Of a DNA stretch of 28,002 nt, positions 13,733 through 20,217 are shown piece by piece (the stretch's first letter is position 1; every line of letters starts with the position of its first letter). This DNA comes from a virus. The position numbers were made by a program, and so were the translations under genes. The notes below the pieces were generated by a model. That model was not told the origin of the DNA and ran no database searches. It saw only the letters and a list, made by a program, of their open reading frames with translations. The stretch is taken from the IMG/VR virus record IMGVR_UViG_3300046513_000248, positions 1-28,002 of that record. One strand, given 5' to 3'.

Positions 13733-13999
13733 ATGCCGAAACGCATCAACCCGCCGCGCCCGCAGGACCCGAACGGTTTCCTGGATTTCCTGCACGAGCA
13801 CCTGAAGCTCAAGAACGACGCCCAGCTGTCGCGCACCATGGGCGTGCCGCCGCCGGTGCTCTCGAAGTTCCGCCACTTCCGCGTGCCGGTCGGCCCGGCC
13901 TTCCTGATCGCCGCGCACGACTTCACCGGCCTGTCGCTCAACGAGCTGCGCGCGAAGCTGTACCTGCCCGAGGCCGACGGCACCGAGCTGGGCAACTAG
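13733..13999 (+). CDS. Small helix-turn-helix protein of a Burkholderiales prophage family
   Basis: The 88-residue protein starts MPKRINPPRPQDPNGFLDFL and contains a predicted helix-turn-helix, KNDAQLSRTMGVPPPVLSKF (27-46), followed by a helical segment ending SLNELRAKLYLPE. Proteins of this shape occur in Burkholderiales prophages as putative Cro/CI-type regulators. AGAGGAG lies 7 bases before the ATG. The target is not known. Confidence 0.65.
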   Translation: MPKRINPPRPQDPNGFLDFLHEHLKLKNDAQLSRTMGVPPPVLSKFRHFRVPVGPAFLIAAHDFTGLSLNELRAKLYLPEADGTELGN

Positions 14000-14176
14000 A
14001 TGCCGATCATCTTTCCCGCCAACTGCAGGGGGACTACCGCCGGCGCGCTGCAACAGCTCAAGCAGCAGGGCTACACCACCGCGTCGGGCGGTTTGTTCTC
14101 GAAAAAGCTGTTGGACGACATCACGACCAACGGCGGCAAAACCTTTTTTGAACCCATCGAACCCGCAGGCATTTTC

Positions 14177-14488
14177 ATGAGCAAGCTCGACCAAGTGCAA
14201 GACCAGATCAAGGACACCACCGACGCGATCCAGAAGGCCTCGCACACGCTGGTCGAGACCGCGCGGGACGCCAACAAGTCGATGACGGACGTGTCGGGCA
14301 AGATGCGCGACGGTGCCGACAAGCTGGCGTTCGCCATCGACAAGATGATGAAAGTCACCGGCCGCGGCGACTTCGCCCACGTGGTCGCGCTCACCGAAAG
14401 CCTGGTCGACTCGCTCGAACGCCTGGCCGAGCTGGAACAGAAGGGCCTGCTGGAGAAGGTCATGCAGGCGATGCAGGCGCGCGCGTGA
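14177..14488 (+). CDS. Small helical phage protein
   Basis: The 103-residue protein MSKLDQVQDQIKDTTDAIQK and onward is nearly all helix, with a DGADKLAFAIDKMM middle and a final ALTESLVDSLERLAELEQKG helix. Burkholderiales prophages carry similar short proteins with the same last helix. An in-frame ATG at 14000, directly after the previous stop, would add 59 residues, but that stretch has no ribosome-binding site and less biased codon use, so I prefer 14177, which has only a weak GCAGG upstream. Function unknown. Confidence 0.5.
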   Translation: MSKLDQVQDQIKDTTDAIQKASHTLVETARDANKSMTDVSGKMRDGADKLAFAIDKMMKVTGRGDFAHVVALTESLVDSLERLAELEQKGLLEKVMQAMQARA

Positions 14489-14531
14489 GCACGCCGGCGC
14501 GCCGCGCCCACCGCGAGCATGGCTGACCAAG

Positions 14532-14554
14532 GGGTGGACATAGTATGTCCACCC
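14532..14554. repeat. parS-like palindrome, copy 1
   Basis: The sequence is a perfect palindrome with 11-bp arms around one central base; its 19-bp core is GTGGACATAGTATGTCCAC (14534-14552). An identical 23-bp copy is at 15400-15422 and a copy with the other central base is at 16609-16635. Recurrence only around the parAB genes makes it the probable ParB-binding centromere. Confidence 0.75.
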
Positions 14555-14632
14555 TGTCCGGCTACCACATCCGGCGATTTGCGTAAAAAGCCCGTAAAAA
14601 CCGCGCTCGCCGCCACACAGTCGGTTTCAAAC

Positions 14633-14660
14633 ATGCAATACTAGTTGTTCAATATTGCAT
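14633..14660. promoter_or_regulatory. Inverted repeat upstream of the partition-locus gene
   Basis: ATGCAATA (14633-14640) and TATTGCAT (14653-14660) are perfect inverted 8-mers separated by 12 bases, in an AT-rich patch 67 bases before the next start. This is the form of an operator for a dimeric regulator. Its reader is unknown. Confidence 0.4.
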
Positions 14661-14726
14661 CGCCCAACCACGGCATGCCCGATGCGGGCGGGCCTGCCGC
14701 TTCCCCGTCCCGCCAAGGAGTAGGCA

Positions 14727-15389
14727 TTGGTCACGTCCATCACCGCATACCTGTCCGCCGACGGCCAGGTGCACCGCAATCTTGAAGAAGCCGAGTTCTG
14801 CGACTACAACCTGACAGTCCGGCGCGACATCGAACGGTTCATGTCCGAGCACGACATCAGCGATCCCAACGGCACCCTGGGCAACCTGGTCGCCAAGTGG
14901 GAGCTGTGGCGCCTGGGCGGGTACGCCGGCTGGCTGGCCGGCATCAAGGGAGAGGCGCCGGTGCCGGCACCGCACGAGCCGCCGGCCCAGCCCGAACTGC
15001 CGCACCTGTCGATCGTCGAGAACGCCCCGGGTGCGACCGCGACCGAACCGTCGCGCCACCCGCGCACCGCACTGGCCAGTGCCGCCCCGGAGAAGACCAC
15101 CGGGTTCCGGCGCCGCGTGGCCGTGGTCGCGCTGCCGGTGGTCCACCATCGCACGATCGAGAAGGAGTTCGGCAACGAGTTCAAGCTGATGCTGCTCGAC
15201 TACGCCAACGCCATGCCCAAGCTCGAATCGCTCAAGCTGTACCACAAGGTGCTCGTCATGACGCGCCACGCCCATCCCAAGACGGTCCAGCTGCTGCGCG
15301 GGATCGGCCAGGAGCCGATGCTGGTCAACGGCGACATCGACAACCTGCGCGAGACCCTGACCGCGATGTACCTGGCAACCGCGGCCTGA
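14727..15389 (+). CDS. Unknown protein encoded between two parS-like sites; C-terminal domain shared with the origin-adjacent protein
   Basis: The 220-residue protein starts from TTG at 14727 with AAGGAG 6 bases upstream. It has an N-terminal helical domain (about residues 1-75), a Pro/Ala linker (76-125) and a C-terminal alpha/beta domain (129-220). That last domain matches the end of the 584-residue protein at 23329: both run from a RVAVV/MRIGMV strand, through a TRxxxH-type turn (VMTRHAHPKT and LLTRFTSHPM), to a VNG strand (PMLVNGDIDN and LILVNGSVTD). It lies between palindrome copies 1 and 2 and just upstream of parA. A role in plasmid maintenance is plausible but unproven. Confidence 0.75.
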   Translation: MVTSITAYLSADGQVHRNLEEAEFCDYNLTVRRDIERFMSEHDISDPNGTLGNLVAKWELWRLGGYAGWLAGIKGEAPVPAPHEPPAQPELPHLSIVENAPGATATEPSRHPRTALASAAPEKTTGFRRRVAVVALPVVHHRTIEKEFGNEFKLMLLDYANAMPKLESLKLYHKVLVMTRHAHPKTVQLLRGIGQEPMLVNGDIDNLRETLTAMYLATAA

Positions 15390-15399
15390 CCTGCAGCCA

Positions 15400-15422
15400 G
15401 GGTGGACATAGTATGTCCACCC
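15400..15422. repeat. parS-like palindrome, copy 2
   Basis: Identical over 23 bp to copy 1: 11-bp arms around a central G, core GTGGACATAGTATGTCCAC (15402-15420). It lies 10 bases after the stop of the gene at 14727 and about 125 bases before parA, upstream of the parA promoter, so ParB bound here could also influence parAB expression. Confidence 0.8.
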
Positions 15423-15442
15423 GCTGCCCGATCGGCGCCCCT

Positions 15443-15474
15443 GCGTACAAACCGCGTACAAACCGCGTACAAAA
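15443..15474. repeat. Three tandem GCGTACAAACC repeats
   Basis: Copies lie at 15443-15453, 15454-15464 and 15465-15474 (the last ends AA), with a fourth partial GCGTA just after. The 11-bp period matches one helical turn. They sit between palindrome copy 2 and the parA promoter and could bind ParA, ParB or another regulator. Confidence 0.65.
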
Positions 15475-15487
15475 TGCGTATTGCGTT

Positions 15488-15517
15488 TTGTTATCCCTGC
15501 GATTTCCATGAGATAAT
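15488..15517 (+). promoter_or_regulatory. Probable parAB promoter
   Basis: TTGTTA (15488-15493) and GATAAT (15512-15517) are 18 bases apart; the -10 matches five of six consensus bases. It lies just downstream of the 11-bp repeats and about 31 bases before the parA start. Confidence 0.5.
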
Positions 15518-15547
15518 TCCGGGCTTTCCAAAACTCTTCCCTGAATC

Positions 15548-16339
15548 ATGAAAACTATCGCCGTGGCTACCCACAAGGGCGGGGTCGGCAAGACCACGAC
15601 CAGCCTGAACCTGTCCGATGCACTGGCACGCGCCGGCCTGTCGGTGCTGCTGGTCGACCTCGACCCGCAGTTCAACGCCACCCGCATTGCCTATTCCTAT
15701 GAGCGCCCGGCATCCGTGCCGGTCGAGCGCGTGCTGGCGGGCGAGGCGACGATGGCCGAAGCCATCATCACCGAGTGCCGGATCGACGGCGTGCACATGC
15801 TTGGCTCGACACTCAAGCTGAGCAACCTGGAGCGCACCCTGCAGCTGAACCCGTTCACCTCGACGCGCCTGCTGTCGGACAAGCTCAAGCATGTGGCCGG
15901 CACCTACGACGTGGTCGTGATCGACTGCCCGCCGTCGCTGGGCAGCCTGACCGCGAATGCGCTGGCCTCCGCCGACCTGGTGATCGTGCCGATCGACGCC
16001 GGCTCCAAACTGTCGCTGACCGGCAGCGACGACATGATCGACTTCATCGAGCAGGCCAAGAACGTCAACCCGCGCCCGTTGCAGTACGCGGCCCTGCTCA
16101 ACATGTACGACGGCCGCACCACGGTCTGCCGCCTGATCGCCGGCAGCGCGCACCAGTATTTCAAGGACATCTTCTCCATCCACATCCCGGACAGCACCGC
16201 CGTCCAGCAGGCGGAAACGGTCGGCAAGACCATCCTCAAGTTCAACGTGCAGCACCAGGTCTCGCGCGCGATGGTCGAGCTGGCGCGCGAAGTGATGGAC
16301 AAACTCGGCATTGACGCGCCCGTCACGGAAACCGCATGA
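15548..16339 (+). CDS. parA: ParA partition ATPase
   Basis: The 263-residue protein starts MKTIAVATHKGGVGKTTTSL, with the deviant Walker A box KGGVGKTT at 10-17. Other ParA motifs are visible: VLLVDLDPQ (38-46, switch I/A') and VVVIDCPPSLG (122-132, Walker B). It lacks an N-terminal helix-turn-helix, so it is the short type (Soj/type Ib-like), which does not itself bind a specific operator. ParA moves plasmid copies over the nucleoid by ATP-driven cycling with ParB. The gene overlaps parB by 4 bases. Assignment is certain. Confidence 0.95.
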   Translation: MKTIAVATHKGGVGKTTTSLNLSDALARAGLSVLLVDLDPQFNATRIAYSYERPASVPVERVLAGEATMAEAIITECRIDGVHMLGSTLKLSNLERTLQLNPFTSTRLLSDKLKHVAGTYDVVVIDCPPSLGSLTANALASADLVIVPIDAGSKLSLTGSDDMIDFIEQAKNVNPRPLQYAALLNMYDGRTTVCRLIAGSAHQYFKDIFSIHIPDSTAVQQAETVGKTILKFNVQHQVSRAMVELAREVMDKLGIDAPVTETA

Positions 16340-17250
16340 GCAGCAAGCTGAACAAGGAACTGGAAGCCGCGCTGGTGAACCGCCCGCGCCCGAACCTCAA
16401 GAATGACGTGGCTTCCACCATCATCGGGCTGGCCGGCCGCGAGTCGAGCGCGCCGGTCATGCTGCCGCTGTCCCAGCTGGTGCGCTCGCGCTTCCAGTCG
16501 CGCGGCAAGCGCGACGAGGAATACATGGAGAACCTGGTCGAGAGCATCCGCCAGGAGGGCCTGCTCGACCCGGTCATCGTCCGGCCCCTGCCGGTCGAGC
16601 AGGCCGAGCAGAGTGGACATACTATGTCCACTCTGCCGCTGTACGAACTGGTCGCGGGCCACCACCGCGTCGACGCTTTCAAGATCCTGGGCCGGAACGA
16701 GATCCCGGCGACCGTTCGGGTCCTGACCGACGCCGAGGCAGCCCGCGCGCTGACCAGCGAGAACACGACGCGCAAGGGCCTGGGCGACTGGGAGCTGTAC
16801 AAGCACATGCAGATGCTCTACGCGGTCGGCGCCGTGACCAGCCAGCGCACCGCGGCACGCGTGCTGAACGTCTCGCGTGCCGTCGTCCAGGCGCTGGAGG
16901 CCTTCGCGCTGCTGCCCCAGAGCGTTCACGAGCTGCTCGACGATCATCCCGGCCTGGTCGGCTACAACCTGGCCGATGACCTGCGCCCCTACTGTGCGGA
17001 GCACGCGCTGCTGGTGTTCGACGCCCTGTGCCTGCTGGCCAAGAAAAAGCTGACGCAGGCGGCCGTGCCGCGCTGGATCGAGGACAAGGCGACCCCCCAG
17101 GCCAGGAAGCCGAGGAAGGAGCTGGAGCTGGGCAACGGCGTGCGCCTGATCGTCAACGGCGCCGGCGCGCGCGTGTCCGGCAAGCTCGACTACGACCGCC
17201 TGCACAGGCTGATCGAGGCGAACCTGCCCGCGCTGCTGCTGGCCGACTGA
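16336..17250 (+). CDS. parB: ParB centromere-binding protein carrying a parS-like site in its own coding sequence
   Basis: The 304-residue protein has a ParB/Srx-type N-terminal domain with LVESIRQEGLLDPVIVRPLP (67-86) and VAGHHR (106-111, the CTP-binding GxxR-type motif), followed by a helix-turn-helix (about 169-190, SQRTAARVLNVSRAVVQ) and a C-terminal dimerisation region. Between PVIVRPLP and YELVAGHHR is an extra loop, VEQAEQSGHTMSTLP (87-101). The DNA coding for this loop holds a 27-bp palindrome (16609-16635), the third parS-like copy. It overlaps parA by 4 bases (ATGA). Family certain; the loop is the odd feature. Confidence 0.95.
   Translation: MSSKLNKELEAALVNRPRPNLKNDVASTIIGLAGRESSAPVMLPLSQLVRSRFQSRGKRDEEYMENLVESIRQEGLLDPVIVRPLPVEQAEQSGHTMSTLPLYELVAGHHRVDAFKILGRNEIPATVRVLTDAEAARALTSENTTRKGLGDWELYKHMQMLYAVGAVTSQRTAARVLNVSRAVVQALEAFALLPQSVHELLDDHPGLVGYNLADDLRPYCAEHALLVFDALCLLAKKKLTQAAVPRWIEDKATPQARKPRKELELGNGVRLIVNGAGARVSGKLDYDRLHRLIEANLPALLLAD
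16609..16635. repeat. parS-like palindrome, copy 3, inside parB
   Basis: A perfect palindrome with 13-bp arms around a central C. The inner 19 bp, GTGGACATACTATGTCCAC (16613-16631), equal the core of copies 1 and 2 except for the centre. It encodes residues 92-100 of ParB and falls between conserved blocks, so it is tolerated as a loop. Confidence 0.75.
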
Positions 17251-17374
17251 AAAATCACCAAAAGTAACAGGGCGCCGGGGTTGTTTCCACTCAGGGACAC
17301 TCCGGTAACACTGGTTGCATAGATGCACCTTTACGCACTACCATTTAGACCCGTCGTTACATTACAGACAGCCA
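17251..17374. other. Gap between parB and the small-gene chain
   Basis: Contains the palindrome TGCATAGATGCA (17316-17327) and no gene, good terminator or strong promoter. A promoter for the downstream chain would be expected here, but no hexamer pair is convincing. Confidence 0.35.
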
Positions 17375-17746
17375 ATGTTCAAAGTTCCTGAGCGTTTCCG
17401 CGTTACCACCGGCATCTACGGCTCCACCGCCGAGGCCGGGAACAATGGCCACTTCCATGTCAAGCTGGCACGCAACCAGACCCTGCGCGTGATCTGCTCG
17501 GACAAGCTGGGCTGGGAGCACGTGTCCGTCTCTCGGCAGGACCGTTGCCCCGTATGGGAAGAAATGTGTGCGGTCAAGGACCTGTTCTGGGACCACGAGG
17601 ACATGGTGATGCAGCTGCACCCGCCGAAATCGTCGTGGATCAGCAACCACCCGTTCTGCCTCCACCTCTGGCGGCCAGTCGACATCGAGATCCCGCGCCC
17701 GCCGGACATCTTCGTCGGCATCGCAAAACTTGGAACCCTCAAATGA
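17375..17746 (+). CDS. Conserved hypothetical phage protein (DUF7694-like)
   Basis: The 123-residue protein starts MFKVPERFRVTTGIYGSTAE. The middle reads GWEHVSVSRQDRCPVWEEMC, then VKDLFWDHEDMVMQLHPPKS and CLHLWRPV, ending DIFVGI. This WEHVSVS...PxWEEM...HP...HLWRP order recurs in a family of uncharacterised phage and bacterial proteins. The ATG at 17375 fits the family N-terminus; an in-frame ATG at 17315 would add 20 residues. Weak ribosome-binding site. No function is known. Confidence 0.65.
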   Translation: MFKVPERFRVTTGIYGSTAEAGNNGHFHVKLARNQTLRVICSDKLGWEHVSVSRQDRCPVWEEMCAVKDLFWDHEDMVMQLHPPKSSWISNHPFCLHLWRPVDIEIPRPPDIFVGIAKLGTLK

Positions 17747-18066
17747 CTGACGAACAACTGGACCCGGCGCATGCCGAGGCGATGATGCACCTGGCCGCGC
17801 AGCTGACCGACGCGATGAACGCGGCCGGCCGGGCCAACCACGACCTGACCTGGCTGAACGCGGTCACGGCGGCAGCGGTGGCCTGCCGCGGCCTGGCCGC
17901 CGTGGTGATGGCGAACGATCCCACGATCACGCTCGACCTGGCGCGGGTGGCGATGATACGCGCCTTCATCGAGGTGATGGCCCTGCCGGCCGAGCTGGTG
18001 CGCACCATGAACGCCGGCGACGACGAGATCCCGCAGACGATCGTGCTGCCGGTCAGGAGGCACTGA
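17743..18066 (+). CDS. Helical hypothetical protein
   Basis: A 107-residue protein, MTDEQLDPAHAEAMMHLAAQ at the start, rich in Ala, Met and Leu and largely helical, ending PQTIVLPVRRH. The start overlaps the previous stop (ATGA). The hydrophobic helices alternate with charged positions, so it looks soluble rather than membrane. Unknown function, first of a run of coupled small genes. Confidence 0.6.
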   Translation: MTDEQLDPAHAEAMMHLAAQLTDAMNAAGRANHDLTWLNAVTAAAVACRGLAAVVMANDPTITLDLARVAMIRAFIEVMALPAELVRTMNAGDDEIPQTIVLPVRRH

Positions 18067-18218
18067 TGAACATCCCCGAACCCGACGTCGACATGACGCT
18101 GACCATGCCGTGGCCGGTCATCTGCCGGCTCGCGTGCCAGGCGCGCATCCTCGGCTGCTCGCTGGAAGACCTGGTCAACGAGGCACTGGCCGAGCACCTC
18201 GCACGGAGCGGCGCATGA
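18066..18218 (+). CDS. 50-residue ribbon-helix-helix-like protein
   Basis: The frame opens at ATG 18066 in a TGATG overlap and ends at 18216-18218. The product MNIPEPDVDMTLTMPWPVIC... has one predicted strand (MTLTMP), a helix and a C-terminal SLEDLVNEALAEHLARSGA helix, the layout of Arc/MetJ-type DNA-binding proteins. The next gene starts 4 bases before its stop. Too short for certainty, but both overlaps and codon use support it as real. Confidence 0.55.
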   Translation: MNIPEPDVDMTLTMPWPVICRLACQARILGCSLEDLVNEALAEHLARSGA

Positions 18219-18640
18219 GCGACGAACAACTCGACCGCGAGCGCCGGCTGGCCTACCTGGCCGGCGTCATGGCCGTGCTGATCGACGAAATGGACCGGAT
18301 CTACAAGCCGGGCCGCTTCGTCCTCTGGAAGATGCTGGAGCACAATCGCGGCGTCCGCCTGCTGTTCCAGGCCGACGCCGTGCTGGCCGAGATCTGCCGG
18401 CTGCAGGGCGAGCCGCACACGCCGCTGCCGCCGATGCGCAACTTCAAGCTGATCGGGCACCCGCTGTTCTGGTGGTACGGCCAGTGGGCGGTGGGCGCAC
18501 TGAACGCGTTCGCCGTCATCAACTACACCCTCGACGGCCAGTGGGCGCTGGCCGCGATGTCCCTGGCGTGCCTCGGCGTCTGCATCAAGTGGCGCGTCCC
18601 CCCCTACCATATTGCCAAACAAGGAAAGTGGCGAGCATGA
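18215..18640 (+). CDS. Membrane protein with two C-terminal transmembrane helices
   Basis: The 141-residue protein has a soluble N-terminal part (MSDEQLDRERRLAYLAGVMA at the start) and two hydrophobic stretches near the end, WAVGALNAFAVINYTL and WALAAMSLACLGVCIKW, separated by a short DGQ turn. This would make a membrane hairpin with both ends on one side. The start overlaps the previous stop (ATGA). Function not recognised. Confidence 0.6.
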   Translation: MSDEQLDRERRLAYLAGVMAVLIDEMDRIYKPGRFVLWKMLEHNRGVRLLFQADAVLAEICRLQGEPHTPLPPMRNFKLIGHPLFWWYGQWAVGALNAFAVINYTLDGQWALAAMSLACLGVCIKWRVPPYHIAKQGKWRA

Positions 18641-18957
18641 CTGACAACAAGAAAGAACGCACCGAGCACGACACCGCGCTGGCCGCCCAGGAATTCCTGG
18701 AGACGATCGGCCAGGCCATGGCGAAGCTGGAGATCCCTCCGAAGTTCGCCATCACGCTGTTCGGCTTTTTCGCGCGCCGCGTGATCGAGGTCGAGGTCGA
18801 GGCTGGCGCCGACGAAGGCGACATCACCGCGCAGGTGTTCGATGCGTTCGCGGAAGGCCTGGGCCTGAAAACGGCAGTAGCCAAGCTCGAAGGCGAGGCC
18901 GCCGCGCAATTCAAGGCCCAGATCGAGCAGCATAACAGCGACACGCCGCTGCAGTGA
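18637..18957 (+). CDS. Paralogue family 2, member A
   Basis: A 106-residue protein, MTDNKKERTEHDTALAAQEF. The central part FLETIGQAMAKLEIPPKFAI and FGFFARRVIEVEVEAGADEG, followed by a FDAFAEGLG-like helix, is shared with the products at 18965 and 19231. AAGGAAAG lies upstream of the ATG, which overlaps the previous stop. This is the first of the second tandem paralogue set. No function is known. Confidence 0.65.
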   Translation: MTDNKKERTEHDTALAAQEFLETIGQAMAKLEIPPKFAITLFGFFARRVIEVEVEAGADEGDITAQVFDAFAEGLGLKTAVAKLEGEAAAQFKAQIEQHNSDTPLQ

Positions 18958-18964
18958 GGGCGCC

Positions 18965-19231
18965 ATGTTGATGGATCTCCCCAAGGGCACGACGCCGCAG
19001 CCCAACGAGGTCGTGCGCAAGTTCATGCGTGACGCGATCGACCTGGCCGAGCAGTCCGGCATGCCGTTCGGGCAGTGCCTGATCACGTTCGGCCTGATCG
19101 CCAAGAGCATCGCCAAGATGTACACCGACAACGGGACCGACGAGGACGAGGCCATGCACTACGTGGTCGGCTTCCTGATGGAAGGCCTGGGCTTCAGCAT
19201 GCAGGCGGACGACCAGGGACAGGTGCATTGA
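18965..19231 (+). CDS. Paralogue family 2, member B
   Basis: An 88-residue protein, MLMDLPKGTTPQPNEVVRKF, with the same core as its neighbours: a FMRDAIDLAEQSGMPFGQCL helix, ITFGLIAKSIAKMY, TDEDEAMHYVVGFLMEGLGF. GAGGG precedes the ATG at 18965; a second ATG at 18971 is possible. It overlaps member C by one base. Confidence 0.65.
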   Translation: MLMDLPKGTTPQPNEVVRKFMRDAIDLAEQSGMPFGQCLITFGLIAKSIAKMYTDNGTDEDEAMHYVVGFLMEGLGFSMQADDQGQVH

Positions 19232-19491
19232 TGAGCGACGACAAGGAAGAGAAATACACCGAGTTCGTGCGCCGCGTTGCCCTGCTGGGCAAGGAGCTGC
19301 AGGTCTCGCCGGGCGAAGCCCTGTACCTGTTCGGCAGCCTCGCGCGCGGCTTCGTCGAGCACGCCCACCAGCGCGGCGACGGCTCGGTCCAGGAACTGGC
19401 CCAGAAAGCGCTGAACCGCTTCGCCACCGGCTTTGGCGGTGAGGTGTCCGACATCACGGTCAAGCAAACCCCCGACGGAGGCCTGCATTGA
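19231..19491 (+). CDS. Paralogue family 2, member C
   Basis: An 86-residue protein, MSDDKEEKYTEFVRRVALLG, with the shared features LQVSPGEALYLFGSLARGFVE and NRFATGFG. It starts one base before the previous stop ends (TGATG). The start codon of the next gene lies in its own stop region (TTGA). Unknown function. Confidence 0.65.
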   Translation: MSDDKEEKYTEFVRRVALLGKELQVSPGEALYLFGSLARGFVEHAHQRGDGSVQELAQKALNRFATGFGGEVSDITVKQTPDGGLH

Positions 19492-19670
19492 ACCAGGTAC
19501 TTGAAACCGTGCTGCTGCTGGTGATCGTGATCGTGTTTACCTCGCTGGCGATGGCGGCGCGCTGCTGGGCCGACTCGCCGCTGAACGACCTGACCCTGTA
19601 CGGCGCGCCGATGGTGGCCGGCCTCGCCTGCGGCCGGATCACCCGCATCGTGAGACGGGCGACGGCATGA
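19488..19670 (+). CDS. Small membrane protein
   Basis: A 60-residue product starting from TTG at 19488, with CGGAGG 5-6 bases upstream. Residues 5-25 (LETVLLLVIVIVFTSLAMAA) form a transmembrane helix and a second, weaker one may follow (LYGAPMVAGLACGRI). It ends in a basic tail (RITRIVRRATA), so the C-terminus is probably cytoplasmic. Position among phage small genes does not reveal its role. Confidence 0.55.
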   Translation: MNQVLETVLLLVIVIVFTSLAMAARCWADSPLNDLTLYGAPMVAGLACGRITRIVRRATA

Positions 19671-19894
19671 GCGGCGCACTGCCCATGTGGACCGTGTTCG
19701 AGCGGCCCGCCGACTACCGGCAGGGCTTCGTCGCGCGCCGCTTCGAGGCCCGCGCCGACGGCAGCGCCGTGGCCGCGCTCGACGCATTCTACGGCCCCAC
19801 GCTGGAATCGGTGCGCGCCAGGCTCCCCGCCGGCCTGTACCGCATCGAGCGCGACGACGATGACGACCCCTGCATTGTGGAGACCTGGCTGTGA
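19667..19894 (+). CDS. Small hypothetical protein
   Basis: A 75-residue product, MSGALPMWTVFERPADYRQG, ending with an acidic DDDDDPCIVETWL. It contains a plausible strand-helix-strand layout (WTVFERPADY, TLESVRARLPAGLYRIER). The start overlaps the previous stop (ATGA) and its own stop overlaps the next GTG. Not recognised. Confidence 0.55.
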   Translation: MSGALPMWTVFERPADYRQGFVARRFEARADGSAVAALDAFYGPTLESVRARLPAGLYRIERDDDDDPCIVETWL

Positions 19895-20217
19895 ACGACG
19901 AGATCGAATGCCTGCAAAAGAGCGTCATCGCCATGGGCGAGATCCTGGAAGAGAGCGTGAACGCGCTGCGCGGGCGCCCGCCCGAGGACTGTTCCTGGTC
20001 GACCCACGACGTGGCCGCGCTGGCCAGGAAGGCCGCGGCGCTGGCCAACGCGTATGTCGCCGTGACCCTGCCCGGCGCCGACGAGTTCGACTACGAGCGC
20101 CTGCGCGATGCCGCCAACGCCTGGCGAGAGGTGCGGGCCGAGACCCTCGTACAGGGCAGCCAGATGATCGCCTGGTGCGACAACCCCGACAGCTTTCCCG
20201 AAGGAGGCGCCTTATGA
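19891..20217 (+). CDS. Hypothetical protein
   Basis: A 108-residue product from GTG at 19891 in a GTGA overlap. It reads MNDEIECLQKSVIAMGEILE and is mostly helical, ending CDNPDSFPEGGAL. No domain is recognised. It overlaps the next ATG by 4 bases. Confidence 0.55.
   Translation: MNDEIECLQKSVIAMGEILEESVNALRGRPPEDCSWSTHDVAALARKAAALANAYVAVTLPGADEFDYERLRDAANAWREVRAETLVQGSQMIAWCDNPDSFPEGGAL

Larger units (their letters stand above)
14489..14726. other. Regulatory gap before the partition locus
   Basis: No coding sequence is supported. It holds palindrome copy 1 (14532-14554) and the inverted repeat ATGCAATA / TATTGCAT (14633-14640 and 14653-14660), the latter AT-rich and placed as an operator for the gene at 14727. 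Two CGTAAAAA copies occur near 14583 and 14593. Promoter hexamers were not convincing. Confidence 0.5.
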
